This document shows positions 1 to 8,296 of a stretch of 64,000 bases of DNA, piece after piece. Numbering within the stretch: position 1 is the stretch's first letter; each line of letters opens with the position of its first letter. Source of the stretch: Pseudomonas putida (lineage in GTDB: Bacteria; Pseudomonadota; Gammaproteobacteria; Pseudomonadales; Pseudomonadaceae); contig NZ_JANHLK010000014.1 of NCBI RefSeq assembly GCF_028682635.1, forward strand, positions 109,073 to 173,072, written 5' to 3'. The position numbers were made by a program, and so were the translations under genes. The notes under the pieces are model-generated. The model made no database searches, had not been told where the DNA came from, and was given only the letters and a program-made list of their open reading frames with translations.

Positions 1-837
1 ACACGCGGCGTAGGAAAACATGCCGAGCAGCGCGCCGATGAAGCGCGGGTGACGGAACAGTTGCAGATCGATCATCGGCCGCTCTTGCAGGCGCTCGATC
101 ACCACGAACAACCCCAGCAACAGGGCGCCGCCCACGAGGCGGGTGTAGGTGACGGGGTTGTCCCAGCCGATCCGGTTGGCTTCGATCAAGCCCCAGATCA
201 GGCACAACAGGCTGGCGCTGAAGGCCAGGCTGCCCCACGGATCGAGGCGCGCAGCCTGGGCATCGCGGGATTCCGGCACCGCGCGCCAGACCATAACCAT
301 CAGCACCATCCCCACAGGCAGGTTGAGATAGAAGATCCAGCGCCAACCAATGTACTCGGTGATCAAGCCGCCCAGGGTCGGCGCCGCCGTCATCGCCACG
401 CCCATGCAACCGCCCCAGAATGCCCAGGCCTTGGCCCGTTCGACTTCATCGTGGAAGGTGTGGCCGATGGAGGCGAGCGCTGAGGTCAACAGCAGCGCCG
501 CACCGACGCCCTTGATGGCGCGGGCAATGTCGAGAAACAGTGCATTCGGCGCTGCCCCACAGCCAATCGACGCAAGGATGAAAATGCCCAGCCCCCACAT
601 CAGCATTTTCTGCCGGCCAAAGCGATCGGCCAGGCTGCCAGCGGGCAGCAACAGCGCGGCGAAGGCCAGCATGTAGGCGCTGACCACCCATTCGATGTCG
701 GCGAAATTCGCCCCCAGGTCCCGGGCGATGCTGGGCAAGGTAACGGCGACGATGTTGGTGTCGAGCACGATCAGCGAGCATACCGCAGAGGCAGTGAGCA
801 AGGTCAGGCGCGGGCTCACCTTGGGTTTGACGGACAT
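1..837 (-). CDS. MFS transporter, DHA2 (EmrB/QacA) type, truncated by window edge
   Basis: Reading the minus strand from the ATG at 837 gives a hydrophobic protein with the major facilitator motif A region (LADRFGRQKM) after the second helix and the proline/glycine-rich helix typical of drug:H+ antiporters of the 14-TMS DHA2 family. Only about the first 279 residues lie in the window; the 3' end is cut off at base 1. It is divergent from the LysR regulator at 941, the usual arrangement for an exporter controlled by its neighbour. Substrate cannot be told from the sequence. Confidence 0.8.
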   Translation of the reverse strand, partial: MSVKPKVSPRLTLLTASAVCSLIVLDTNIVAVTLPSIARDLGANFADIEWVVSAYMLAFAALLLPAGSLADRFGRQKMLMWGLGIFILASIGCGAAPNALFLDIARAIKGVGAALLLTSALASIGHTFHDEVERAKAWAFWGGCMGVAMTAAPTLGGLITEYIGWRWIFYLNLPVGMVLMVMVWRAVPESRDAQAARLDPWGSLAFSASLLCLIWGLIEANRIGWDNPVTYTRLVGGALLLGLFVVIERLQERPMIDLQLFRHPRFIGALLGMFSYAAC

Positions 838-940
838 GGCCAGGGTTCTCTACTGTGAGGTTGAGTGCAGCTTATCGCTGGCTGACGCGGCCTTTGTTAG
901 GCGCGCACCGTCACTTCATTACCTTTGAGCTAATGCATCG

Positions 941-1807
941 ATGGATATCCGTCATTTCCGCTATTTCCTCGCTGTTGCCCGGCAAGGCAACTTCACTCGC
1001 GCCGCCGAGCAACTCGGCATCGCACCGCCGACCTTGACTCGGCAGATCCAGGACATGGAAAACGAACTGGGCACGCGCCTGTTCGTGCGCCAGACCCGTG
1101 AAGTCAGCTTGACCGAAGCCGGCGCCGCACTGTTGATCGAAGCCGAGGCGACGGTGCGGCAATTCGAATACGCCCAGCAAAACGCCCAACGTGCCGGGCG
1201 TGGCGATATCGGCCACATCGAACTGGGTTATGTCGCGTCGGCGGTGTATTCGGGGCTGCTGCAAAAACAGGTGCAGGGATTTGCCGCCGAGTACCCGGAT
1301 GTCAGCCTCAATGTGCGGGAAAGCCCCATGGCCAGCCTGGCGAACATGATCCTTGAAGGGCGCTTCGACCTGGGCTATATCCGTTGCCCGCTGGCCCTGC
1401 CCGAGGGCATCGAGGCTGTGCAGTTGAGCGACGAAGGCTTTGTGTTGGCGTTGCCGGTCGACTCGTGGCTGAACCGTTTGCCGGTGATCAATTCGGCGCA
1501 TTTACAGAATGAAAACTTCATTCTCCCGGAACAGGTCGTGGGTACATTGCAAGTCGCTTCCCAAGGTCATTTCGTCCCGAAACTCGGTGCGCAGCCCGGT
1601 GGGCTGGTGGCGGTGATTGCCTTGGTTTCCCTGGAGCAGGGCGTGGCGGTGGTGCCGGAGTCGGTGGTCGGCCACGTCAGTTTGCCGAATGTGGTTTATC
1701 GCCAGATCAACGACTGCAAGGCATCGTCATGGCTGGCGTTGATTCATCGGCGGTTCGAAAAGTCCCCTGCTGTGGTGCGGTACATCGAGCGAGTGAAGAA
1801 TGGTTGA
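941..1807 (+). CDS. LysR-family transcriptional regulator
   Basis: 288 residues, the normal LysR length. Residues 1-60 form the winged helix-turn-helix (FTRAAEQLGIAPPTLTRQ), followed by a linker helix and a periplasmic-binding-protein-like effector domain from about residue 90. The ATG at 941 starts the canonical MDIRHFRYF motif. The 103-bp gap to the divergent MFS gene is where such regulators normally bind, so it probably controls that exporter. Ligand unknown. Confidence 0.88.
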   Translation: MDIRHFRYFLAVARQGNFTRAAEQLGIAPPTLTRQIQDMENELGTRLFVRQTREVSLTEAGAALLIEAEATVRQFEYAQQNAQRAGRGDIGHIELGYVASAVYSGLLQKQVQGFAAEYPDVSLNVRESPMASLANMILEGRFDLGYIRCPLALPEGIEAVQLSDEGFVLALPVDSWLNRLPVINSAHLQNENFILPEQVVGTLQVASQGHFVPKLGAQPGGLVAVIALVSLEQGVAVVPESVVGHVSLPNVVYRQINDCKASSWLALIHRRFEKSPAVVRYIERVKNG

Positions 1808-2112
1808 AAAGCATCGCCTCCAGAGCAACACAACTCCAGGGTTGCTACAGATCTTGAAATAGTTTCCAGCTGTAGGAATTGTCTCTATCGCCTGTACGAT
1901 TCAAGTCCTTTTTCCTTTTCAGGACTTGCATGAACACCCTTACGGAGCCCCCCAGTTATCCTTTCCCCTCGCGCCAACGCGCGGTCTTGATGTACGCGAA
2001 ACATCCGGTCTTCTGGCGTCCCGATCTCCCTGTCATTGCACTTCCCCGGCCTCTGCGCCGTGCCTTGCCGTGCCCGGCATTCTGAATTCACTGAAGAGAT
2101 CGAGACGTTTAA
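1808..2112. other. Intergenic stretch without recognised gene
   Basis: 305 bp between the LysR gene and the TerC-type gene. Short open frames exist on both strands, but none has a convincing ribosome-binding site or known motif. TerC-family genes often follow a manganese (yybP-ykoY) riboswitch, so I looked for its conserved core and did not recognise it. It probably holds the promoter and 5' leader of the gene at 2113. Confidence 0.5.
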
Positions 2113-3672
2113 ATGGAATGGTTAGCTGACCCCACCGCGTGGCTGGGCTTGTTGACGTTGATTGTGCTGGAGCTGGTGCTGGGCATCGACAATCTGGTGT
2201 TCATCGCGATCCTGGCGGATAAATTGCCACCCGAACAGCGCGACCGCGCGCGAATCATCGGGCTGTCCCTGGCCTTGTTGATGCGCCTGGGCCTGCTGGC
2301 GAGTATTTCCTGGCTGGTGACCCTGACCCAGCCGCTGTTCGAGGTATTCGACAAGAGCTTCTCGGGGCGTGACCTGATCATGCTGTTCGGCGGTGTGTTC
2401 CTGTTGTTCAAGGCGACCATGGAGCTGCATGAACGGCTCGAAGGCCATGTCGGCGAGCGCACGTCCAACACGACTTACGCGCTGTTCTGGCCCATCGTGG
2501 CGCAAATCGTGGTGCTCGATGCGGTGTTCTCCCTCGATGCGGTGATTACCGCAGTGGGCATGGTCGACGAGCTCGCTGTGATGATGATCGCGGTGATCAT
2601 TTCCATTGGCCTGATGATCGTCGCCAGCAAGCCGTTGACCCGCTTCGTCAACGCGCATCCCACAGTGATCATGCTGTGCCTGGGCTTCCTGATGATGATC
2701 GGCTTTGCACTGACCGCCGAAGGCCTGGGCTTCCACATTCCAAAGGGTTATCTGTACGCGGCCATCGGTTTCTCGATCCTGATCGAAGTGTTCAACCAGA
2801 TCGCCCGGGCACGCCGCAAGCGCTCGATGCAGGGCTTGCGACCGATGCGTGAGCGTACCGCCCATGCGGTGATGCGCTTGCTCGGCGGGCGCAAGTTGGC
2901 GGTGGAAGAGGTTGGTGAAGACATTGCCGACATGCTGGATAACGGTGAGGCCCCGGGCGAACAGCTGTTCGATCGTCGTGAGCGGGTGATGATCAGTGGT
3001 GTCCTGCAACTGGCCGAGCGGCCGATCCGCAGCTTGATGACCGTACGCGCCGACGTCGATCACATCGACCTGGCTGAAGACGCCGAGGCGATTCGTACAA
3101 GGCTGATGCATTCGTCCTACTCGCGGCTGCCGCTGATTCGCGACGGCGCGGTGGATGAGCCACTGGGCTTCGTACACAAGAAGGAGCTGTTGAAGGAATA
3201 CCTGGGCGGCAACCAGCCCGATCTTGCACACCTGGCGCGCCAGACCATCAACCTGCTGGACAGCTATTCGATCCTCAATGCCCTGGAACAGATGCGCAAG
3301 GCCTCGACCCACATCGCGTTCGTGGTCAATGAGTTCGGTGACTTCGTCGGCGTGTTGACCATGACCGACATTCTTGAATCGATAGCCGGTGAGCTGCCCG
3401 ACGCCAGCGAAATCGAAGGCCCGGACGTGGTCGAGGAGAAGGGCGGTTTCGTGGTCAGCGGCGCATTGAACCTGGCGCGGGTGCATCAGCGGACCGGGTT
3501 TGCGGCACAACCGACCGACGACTATCAAACCCTGGCCGGTTTGGTGGTGAGCCTGCTGGATCGGCTGCCGATGATCGGGGATAGCCACGAGTGGGAAGGT
3601 TGGCGGTTGACCGTCATGTCGGTTGAAGAGCGGCGGGTGACGCGGGTATCTCTGGTGCGTTTGGGCGGTTGA
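2113..3672 (+). CDS. TerC family membrane protein with CBS and CorC/HlyC domains (YoaE/YegH type)
   Basis: 519 residues. Residues 1 to about 230 are a TerC-type multi-helix membrane domain with acidic residues in helices (ELVLGIDNLVF, VLDAVFSLDAVITAVG). This is followed by a CBS pair (about 295-415, including RPIRSLMTVRADVDHID) and a C-terminal CorC_HlyC transporter-associated domain (about 430-519). Members of this family are implicated in metal ion, particularly manganese, handling; that role is from family knowledge, not shown here. Apparently monocistronic. Confidence 0.85.
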   Translation: MEWLADPTAWLGLLTLIVLELVLGIDNLVFIAILADKLPPEQRDRARIIGLSLALLMRLGLLASISWLVTLTQPLFEVFDKSFSGRDLIMLFGGVFLLFKATMELHERLEGHVGERTSNTTYALFWPIVAQIVVLDAVFSLDAVITAVGMVDELAVMMIAVIISIGLMIVASKPLTRFVNAHPTVIMLCLGFLMMIGFALTAEGLGFHIPKGYLYAAIGFSILIEVFNQIARARRKRSMQGLRPMRERTAHAVMRLLGGRKLAVEEVGEDIADMLDNGEAPGEQLFDRRERVMISGVLQLAERPIRSLMTVRADVDHIDLAEDAEAIRTRLMHSSYSRLPLIRDGAVDEPLGFVHKKELLKEYLGGNQPDLAHLARQTINLLDSYSILNALEQMRKASTHIAFVVNEFGDFVGVLTMTDILESIAGELPDASEIEGPDVVEEKGGFVVSGALNLARVHQRTGFAAQPTDDYQTLAGLVVSLLDRLPMIGDSHEWEGWRLTVMSVEERRVTRVSLVRLGG

Positions 3673-3799
3673 TTCATTGCCGGGCCTTGTGTGGATCGAG
3701 TGCCGCGTTCTGGAGAATTTTCCTACAGAAGTTCAGACACTCCCTCACCTGACTTCAGGACTTGCCCCATAGGACTCTCGGAAACTGAGAAGCGCACAA

Positions 3800-3908
3800 A
3801 GTGCTAACTTTTGCACGTTCTCAACAATCGATATTAAGGGGTCTTATGGCAAAAGTAGTGAGGTCAGATTTGCTTGCGAGTGCTATTTTTAGCACTTCTA
3901 ATAGCACT
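3800..3908 (+). promoter_or_regulatory. Heptamer cluster AGTGCTA/TAGCACT, candidate TA operator
   Basis: Four copies of the same heptamer precede the antitoxin: AGTGCTA at 3800-3806 and 3879-3885, and its reverse complement TAGCACT at 3890-3896 and 3902-3908. The middle two form a perfect palindrome with a 4-bp centre. This is the layout expected for autoregulation by a Phd/YefM-RelE complex. Function is inferred from position. Confidence 0.6.
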
Positions 3909-3923
3909 CTAAGGAACACTTTC

Positions 3924-4172
3924 ATGCCGCATATCGTGCTTTCGCATGTAGTAGCGAGTATCTCGGAGCTCAAGAAAAACCCGATGGGTACAGTCGCAGC
4001 CGGTGGAGGGTCGTCCGTCGCGATCCTCAACCGCAACGAGCCCGCGTTCTATTGCGTCCCGGCCAAAGAATACGAGGCGATGATGAACCGGTTAGAAGAT
4101 CTGGAGTTGGTTGCCCTTTGTAGAGAGCGAGAAAACGATCCGACGATAAAGGTTTCGATTGATGACCTATGA
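3924..4172 (+). CDS. Type II antitoxin, Phd/YefM (RelB/StbD-like) family
   Basis: 82 residues from the ATG at 3924. The open frame extends upstream to 3801, but that part covers the palindromic operator and is not like an antitoxin. The body has the Phd/YefM fold signature (ISELKKNPMGTV, AILNRNEPAFYCVPAKEYEAMM) and an acidic C-terminal tail that would wrap the toxin. It overlaps the downstream RelE-type gene by 11 bases, so the two are translationally coupled. Confidence 0.85.
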   Translation: MPHIVLSHVVASISELKKNPMGTVAAGGGSSVAILNRNEPAFYCVPAKEYEAMMNRLEDLELVALCRERENDPTIKVSIDDL

Positions 4173-4443
4173 GTTGGAGTTTTCCGAAAAGGCCTGGAAG
4201 GAGTGGAGGAAGCTGGGGGTAAATCTTCGAGAGCAGTTCAAAAAGAAGCTTCAAGAGCGACTGGTCAATCCACACGTACCGGCGGACCGTCTGAGCGGTC
4301 TAGGAAACGCGTACAAGATCAAGCTACGCAGTGCCGGATATCGATTGGTTTATCGGGTCGTGGATGAAGTGCTGGTGGTGACTGTCATTGCGATCGGAAA
4401 AAGAGAGCGGGGTGATGTGTATAAAGACGCTGGCACCCGCTAA
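4162..4443 (+). CDS. Type II toxin, RelE/ParE superfamily
   Basis: 93 residues from the ATG at 4162; a TTG one codon upstream is an alternative. The sequence shows the RelE pattern: an N-terminal amphipathic helix (FSEKAWKEWRKL), then LRSAGYRLVYRVVDEVLVVTVIAIGKRERGDVY, with the basic C-terminal strand expected of mRNA interferases of the RelE/StbE branch. It overlaps the Phd-type antitoxin gene. The intact length suggests a functional pair. Confidence 0.86.
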   Translation: MTYELEFSEKAWKEWRKLGVNLREQFKKKLQERLVNPHVPADRLSGLGNAYKIKLRSAGYRLVYRVVDEVLVVTVIAIGKRERGDVYKDAGTR

Positions 4444-4627
4444 GTAATCGCTGCGTGACTGCTCGTTTCACAAGCAAGGGCGCACTAGTTGTGAACCTGC
4501 TACCCGCCCCCCGTAGCCAACGGTAGCGCTTCTAAAATCGTCCCTTTCGCTGAGTTGTTTCCCGGTTTTCACGCATCCACCTGATTCAAAACACTTTTCA
4601 TTCCCCCTACATCTCGTCCACAACCTG

Positions 4628-4643
4628 TGGCACACTTTCTGCT
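4628..4643 (+). promoter_or_regulatory. Candidate sigma-54 (-24/-12) promoter
   Basis: TGGCACACTTTCTGCT matches the TGGCAC-N5-nTGCW spacing, with GG at -24 and GC at -12 exactly 10 bases apart. It lies 67 bp before the ABC transporter operon. The start site would fall near 4654, overlapping the first TATTCCG box. No activator binding site was identified, so this could be a chance match. Confidence 0.45.
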
Positions 4644-4646
4644 GTC

Positions 4647-4686
4647 TATTCCGTTGTTACATACCGTATTCCGGTATAGCGGAATA
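4647..4686 (+). promoter_or_regulatory. TATTCCG repeats, candidate IclR-family operator
   Basis: TATTCCG occurs at 4647-4653 and again 20 bp on at 4667-4673; the second copy is followed by its perfect inverse CGGAATA at 4680-4686, giving TATTCCG-N6-CGGAATA. TTCCG/CGGAA inverted repeats of this type are typical IclR-family operators, and an IclR gene lies in the same locus at 8297. Binding is inferred. Confidence 0.6.
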
Positions 4687-4709
4687 AACATCACCCTGGA
4701 GTGCTTGCC

Positions 4710-5558
4710 ATGCATCGCCGACCTTCCTTGTTCAAAGCGTGTGTTCTTCTTTTTGCAGCGTCTGCTGCAGTCGTGGGCGTGGCCCAGGCGGCGGACGGCA
4801 AGCTCGACAGTGTTCTTGCCCGCGGCAAGCTGATCGTGGGCACCGGCAGTACCAACGCGCCTTGGCATTTCCAGGGGGCGGATGGCAAGTTGCAGGGCTT
4901 TGATATCGATATTGCGCGCATGGTCGCCAAAGGCCTGTTCAACGACCCGAGCAAGGTCGAGTTCGTGGTGCAGTCGTCCGATGCGCGGATCCCCAACCTG
5001 CTGACCGACAAGGTCGACATGAGCTGCCAGTTCATCACCGTGACCGCCAGCCGTGCCCAGCAGGTGGCCTTCACGCTGCCGTACTACCGTGAAGGCGTCG
5101 GCCTGCTGTTGCCGGCCAACAGCAAGTACAAGGAAATCGACGACATGCGAGCCGCGGGGGACAGCGTTACCGTGGCGGTGCTGCAAAACGTCTACGCCGA
5201 AGAGCTGGTGCACCAGGCACTGCCCAAGGCCAAGGTCGATCAGTACGACAGCGTCGACCTGATGTACCAGGCGGTGAACTCCGGCCGTGCCGATGCGGCG
5301 GCCACCGACCAGTCTTCGGTGAAGTACCTGATGGTGCAGAACGCTGGCCGCTACCGGAGCCCGGCTTATGCCTGGAGCCCGCAAACCTATGCCTGCGCGG
5401 TCAAGCGCGGCGATCAGGACTGGCTGAACTTCGTCAATACCACCCTGCATGAAGCCATGACCGGCGTTGAGTTCCCGACCTACGCGGCGTCGTTCAAGCA
5501 GTGGTTCGGTGTCGACCTGCCGACGCCAGCCATCGGTTTTCCCGCCGAATTCAAATGA
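4710..5558 (+). CDS. ABC transporter substrate-binding protein, polar amino-acid family (SBP_bac_3)
   Basis: 282 residues. The ATG at 4710 is preceded by CTGGAG at a good distance; an in-frame GTG at 4701 is less likely. Residues 1 to about 27 are a Sec signal peptide ending AQA-AD. The mature protein has the family 3 binding-protein pattern (LIVGTGSTNAPWHFQGADGKLQGFDIDIARMVA). It is the first gene of a four-gene uptake operon with two permeases and an ATPase. Given the downstream dehydratase and KDG kinase, an amino-sugar acid such as D-glucosaminate is a plausible ligand (inference). Confidence 0.88.
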   Translation: MHRRPSLFKACVLLFAASAAVVGVAQAADGKLDSVLARGKLIVGTGSTNAPWHFQGADGKLQGFDIDIARMVAKGLFNDPSKVEFVVQSSDARIPNLLTDKVDMSCQFITVTASRAQQVAFTLPYYREGVGLLLPANSKYKEIDDMRAAGDSVTVAVLQNVYAEELVHQALPKAKVDQYDSVDLMYQAVNSGRADAAATDQSSVKYLMVQNAGRYRSPAYAWSPQTYACAVKRGDQDWLNFVNTTLHEAMTGVEFPTYAASFKQWFGVDLPTPAIGFPAEFK

Positions 5559-5568
5559 TCCCGTGAGG

Positions 5569-5588
5569 GCGGGGCGTTCGCGCCCCGC
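5569..5588 (+). other. Intercistronic stem-loop with UUCG tetraloop
   Basis: GCGGGGCG-TTCG-CGCCCCGC is a perfect 8-bp stem closed by a stable UUCG loop, between the binding-protein gene and the first permease. There is no following T-run, so it is not a terminator. Such hairpins typically protect the upstream mRNA and raise binding protein relative to permease. Confidence 0.65.
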
Positions 5589-5605
5589 TCAAGGTACTGC
5601 CGACC

Positions 5606-6268
5606 ATGAATTATCAGTTGAACTTTGCCGCCGTATGGCGCGATTTCGACAGCTTGCTGGCGGGGCTCGGCCTGGGCCTTGAACTGGCGCTGATGTCGAT
5701 CGCCATTGGCTGCGTGATCGGCCTGCTGATGGCGTTTGCCTTGCTGTCGAAGCATCGCGCGTTGCGGGTGCTGGCTTCGGTGTATGTCACGGTGATCCGT
5801 AACACGCCGATCCTGGTGTTGATCCTGTTGATCTACTTCGCCTTGCCGAGCCTGGGGATTCGCCTGGACAAGATTCCGTCGTTCATCATCACCCTGTCGC
5901 TGTACGCCGGGGCCTATCTGACCGAAGTGTTCCGCGGCGGTCTGCTGAGCATTCCCAAGGGCCAGCGCGAAGCCGGCCTGGCCATCGGCCTGGGCGAATG
6001 GCAGGTCAAGGCCTACGTCACCGTGCCGGTGATGCTGCGCAATGTGTTGCCGGCGCTGTCGAACAACTTCATTTCGCTGTTCAAGGACACCTCGCTGGCG
6101 GCCGCGATCGCCGTGCCGGAGCTGACTTATTACGCGCGCAAGATCAATGTCGAGAGCTACCGGGTGATTGAAACCTGGCTGGTGACCACGGCGCTTTATG
6201 TGGCGGCCTGCTACCTCATTGCCATGATGCTGCGCTACCTCGAGCAGCGCCTGGCGATCCGCCGATAG
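5606..6268 (+). CDS. ABC transporter permease, HisM/GlnP family
   Basis: 220 residues with five or so membrane helices and the cytoplasmic EAA loop (EAGLAIGLGEWQVKAYVTVPVMLRNVLPAL) that docks on the ATPase. Length and motif are those of polar amino-acid permeases (His/Glu/Gln/Arg/opine family). It is followed after 10 bases by a second permease, so the transporter is a permease heterodimer. Confidence 0.88.
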   Translation: MNYQLNFAAVWRDFDSLLAGLGLGLELALMSIAIGCVIGLLMAFALLSKHRALRVLASVYVTVIRNTPILVLILLIYFALPSLGIRLDKIPSFIITLSLYAGAYLTEVFRGGLLSIPKGQREAGLAIGLGEWQVKAYVTVPVMLRNVLPALSNNFISLFKDTSLAAAIAVPELTYYARKINVESYRVIETWLVTTALYVAACYLIAMMLRYLEQRLAIRR

Positions 6269-6278
6269 GAGGCCCCCC

Positions 6279-6941
6279 ATGTACGAATCTCCCAGTTGGT
6301 TGCATGAGTTATGGGTCGCGCGTGAGCCGCTCTGGCAAGGCTTCCTGACCAGCGTGCAGGTGTCTGCGCTGGCGATTTTGCTGGGCACGCTGCTCGGCGT
6401 GTTCGCTGGCCTGGTGCTGACCTACGGCAAGTTCTGGATGCGCGCACCGTTTCGTTTTTACGTTGATGTGATTCGCGGTACGCCGGTGTTCGTGCTGGTG
6501 CTGGCCTGTTTCTACATGGCGCCGGCACTGGGCTGGCAGATCAGCGCGTTCCAGGCCGGAGCGTTGGGGCTGACGCTGTTTTGCGGCTCACACGTCGCCG
6601 AAATCGTGCGCGGTGCGTTGCAGGCCTTGCCGCGCGGGCAGATGGAGGCGAGCCAGGCCATCGGCCTGACGTTTTACCAGGCCCTCGGCTACGTGCTGTT
6701 GCCCCAGGCGATGCGGCAGATCCTGCCGACCTGGGTCAACTCGTCCACCGAGATCGTCAAGGCGTCGACGTTGTTGTCGGTGATCGGCGTGGCCGAGCTG
6801 CTGCTCAGCACCCAGCAGATCATCGCCCGGAATTTCATGACCCTGGAGTTCTACCTGTTCGCCGGATTCCTGTTCTTCGTCATCAACTACGGCATCGAGT
6901 TACTCGGCCGGCACATTGAAAAGCGGGTGGCCTTGCCATGA
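6279..6941 (+). CDS. ABC transporter permease, HisM/GlnP family (second subunit)
   Basis: 220 residues, paralogous to the preceding permease, with its own EAA loop (MEASQAIGLTFYQALGYVLLPQAMRQILPTW). A ribosome-binding site (AGGAGG) ends just before the ATG. Its last four bases overlap the ATPase start (ATGA), so the two are translationally coupled. Part of the putative amino-sugar-acid importer. Confidence 0.88.
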   Translation: MYESPSWLHELWVAREPLWQGFLTSVQVSALAILLGTLLGVFAGLVLTYGKFWMRAPFRFYVDVIRGTPVFVLVLACFYMAPALGWQISAFQAGALGLTLFCGSHVAEIVRGALQALPRGQMEASQAIGLTFYQALGYVLLPQAMRQILPTWVNSSTEIVKASTLLSVIGVAELLLSTQQIIARNFMTLEFYLFAGFLFFVINYGIELLGRHIEKRVALP

Positions 6942-7732
6942 CTCAGACTCAAACCCACGCACAACACGGCCAGCCGCTGCTGGACATCCGCGGCCTGCAC
7001 AAGCGTTACGACCAGCTCGAAGTGCTCAAGGGCGTCGACCTGAGCATGCAGCGCGGCAACGTGGTGACGCTGATCGGTTCCAGCGGTTCGGGCAAGACCA
7101 CGCTGTTGCGCTGCGTGAACATGCTCGAAGAATTCCAGGGCGGGCAGATCCTGCTCGACGGCGAATCCATCGGCTATGACGAAGTCAACGGCAAGCGCAT
7201 CCGCCACCCGGAGAAGGTCATCGCCCGGCATCGGGCCATGACCGGCATGGCATTCCAGCAATTCAACCTGTTCCCGCACCTGACCGCGCTGCAGAACGTC
7301 ACCCTGGGTCTGCTCAAGGTCAAGAAGCTGCACAAGGACGAAGCGGTGGCCCTGGCGGAAAAATGGCTGGAGCGGGTCGGCCTGCTGGAGCGCCGCGATC
7401 ATTTTCCCGGGCAGTTGTCCGGCGGTCAGCAGCAGCGCGTGGCGATTGCCCGGGCGATTGCGATGAACCCGAGCCTGATGCTGTTCGACGAAGTCACCTC
7501 GGCGCTGGACCCTGAACTGGTGGGCGAAGTGCTCAGCGTGATCAAGGGCCTGGCCGAAGACGGCATGACCATGCTGCTGGTGACCCACGAAATGCGCTTC
7601 GCCTTCGAGGTCTCGGACAAGATCGTCTTCATGAACCAGGGGCGTATCGAGGAGCAGGGGTCGCCCAAGGATCTGTTCGAACGCCCGCAGTCACCGCGTC
7701 TGGCTGAATTTCTCAAAAGCACGCGGTTTTAA
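6938..7732 (+). CDS. ABC transporter ATP-binding protein, polar amino-acid family
   Basis: 264 residues with Walker A (GSSGSGKTT), Q-loop (AFQQFNLFPH), signature LSGGQQQR, Walker B plus catalytic Glu region (LMLFDEVTSALDPE) and switch His (VTHEM). It is a GlnQ/HisP-type ATPase energising the two permeases just upstream, with a 4-base overlap with the second permease. The RidA gene follows after 30 bases and is probably in the same transcript. Confidence 0.92.
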   Translation: MTQTQTHAQHGQPLLDIRGLHKRYDQLEVLKGVDLSMQRGNVVTLIGSSGSGKTTLLRCVNMLEEFQGGQILLDGESIGYDEVNGKRIRHPEKVIARHRAMTGMAFQQFNLFPHLTALQNVTLGLLKVKKLHKDEAVALAEKWLERVGLLERRDHFPGQLSGGQQQRVAIARAIAMNPSLMLFDEVTSALDPELVGEVLSVIKGLAEDGMTMLLVTHEMRFAFEVSDKIVFMNQGRIEEQGSPKDLFERPQSPRLAEFLKSTRF

Positions 7733-7762
7733 ACACTCGATTTTCAATCAGGAGAAACACCC

Positions 7763-8152
7763 ATGAGCATTACTCGTTACGGCACCGGCAGCACCGCCGC
7801 GGGCGGCCAGCCTCGCCCTTTCGCCCGCGCCGTTGAAGCCGATGGCTGGCTGCACGTTTCCGGGCAGGTGCCGGCGGTGGACGGCGAGATCATCACTGGC
7901 GGCATTGTCGAGCAGACCCACCAGACCATGAAGAACCTGGTCGCGATTCTCCAGGAGGCCGGTTACGGCCTGGAAGATGTGGTGCGTGTTGGCGTATGGC
8001 TGGAGGATCCGCGGGATTTCACCAGTTTCAACAAGGTCTTCGGCGAGTACTTCAAGCCTGAACATGCTCCGGCGCGGGCCTGTGTGCAGGCGAACATGAT
8101 GGTTGACTGCAAGGTCGAGATCGACTGCATCGCGTACAAGAAAAAGGCCTGA
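7763..8152 (+). CDS. RidA family enamine/imine deaminase
   Basis: 129 residues of the YjgF/YER057c/UK114 fold, with conserved GQVPAVDGEIITGGIVEQTHQTMKNL and the arginine in APARACVQANMM that binds the carboxylate of the imine substrate. RidA proteins hydrolyse reactive 2-aminoacrylate-type enamines released by PLP dehydratases. Its position between an importer and a PLP dehydratase gene fits that job exactly: it would speed release of ammonia from the intermediate. AGGAG precedes the ATG. Confidence 0.88.
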   Translation: MSITRYGTGSTAAGGQPRPFARAVEADGWLHVSGQVPAVDGEIITGGIVEQTHQTMKNLVAILQEAGYGLEDVVRVGVWLEDPRDFTSFNKVFGEYFKPEHAPARACVQANMMVDCKVEIDCIAYKKKA

Positions 8153-8160
8153 ACCGAGGT

Positions 8161-8237
8161 GGCTTCATCGCCAGCAGGCTGGCTCCCACATTTGGAATGC
8201 GTTTCCCTGTGGGAGCTAGCCTGCTGGCGATGGCGGC
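8161..8237. repeat. REP palindrome pair (REPIN-like), class TCGCCAGCAGG
   Basis: Two inverted copies of the REP core (TCGCCAGCAGGCTGGCTCCC and its complement, the second with one change) separated by a short spacer. The same element recurs at 10334 and 11405. It lies between RidA and the IclR regulator. Confidence 0.85.
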
Positions 8238-8296
8238 CTAACAGTCGCCACCGCACTCTCGGTAAACTCCCGGGATTTTGAAGGGGAACCACTGAC

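Noticed and set aside
1808..2112. yybP-ykoY manganese riboswitch before the TerC-type gene
   Set aside because: Expected for some TerC genes, but the conserved core and paired elements were not recognisable.
3801..3923. N-terminal extension of the Phd-type antitoxin
   Set aside because: Frame is open but overlies the palindromic operator and has no antitoxin similarity; the ATG at 3924 fits the family start.
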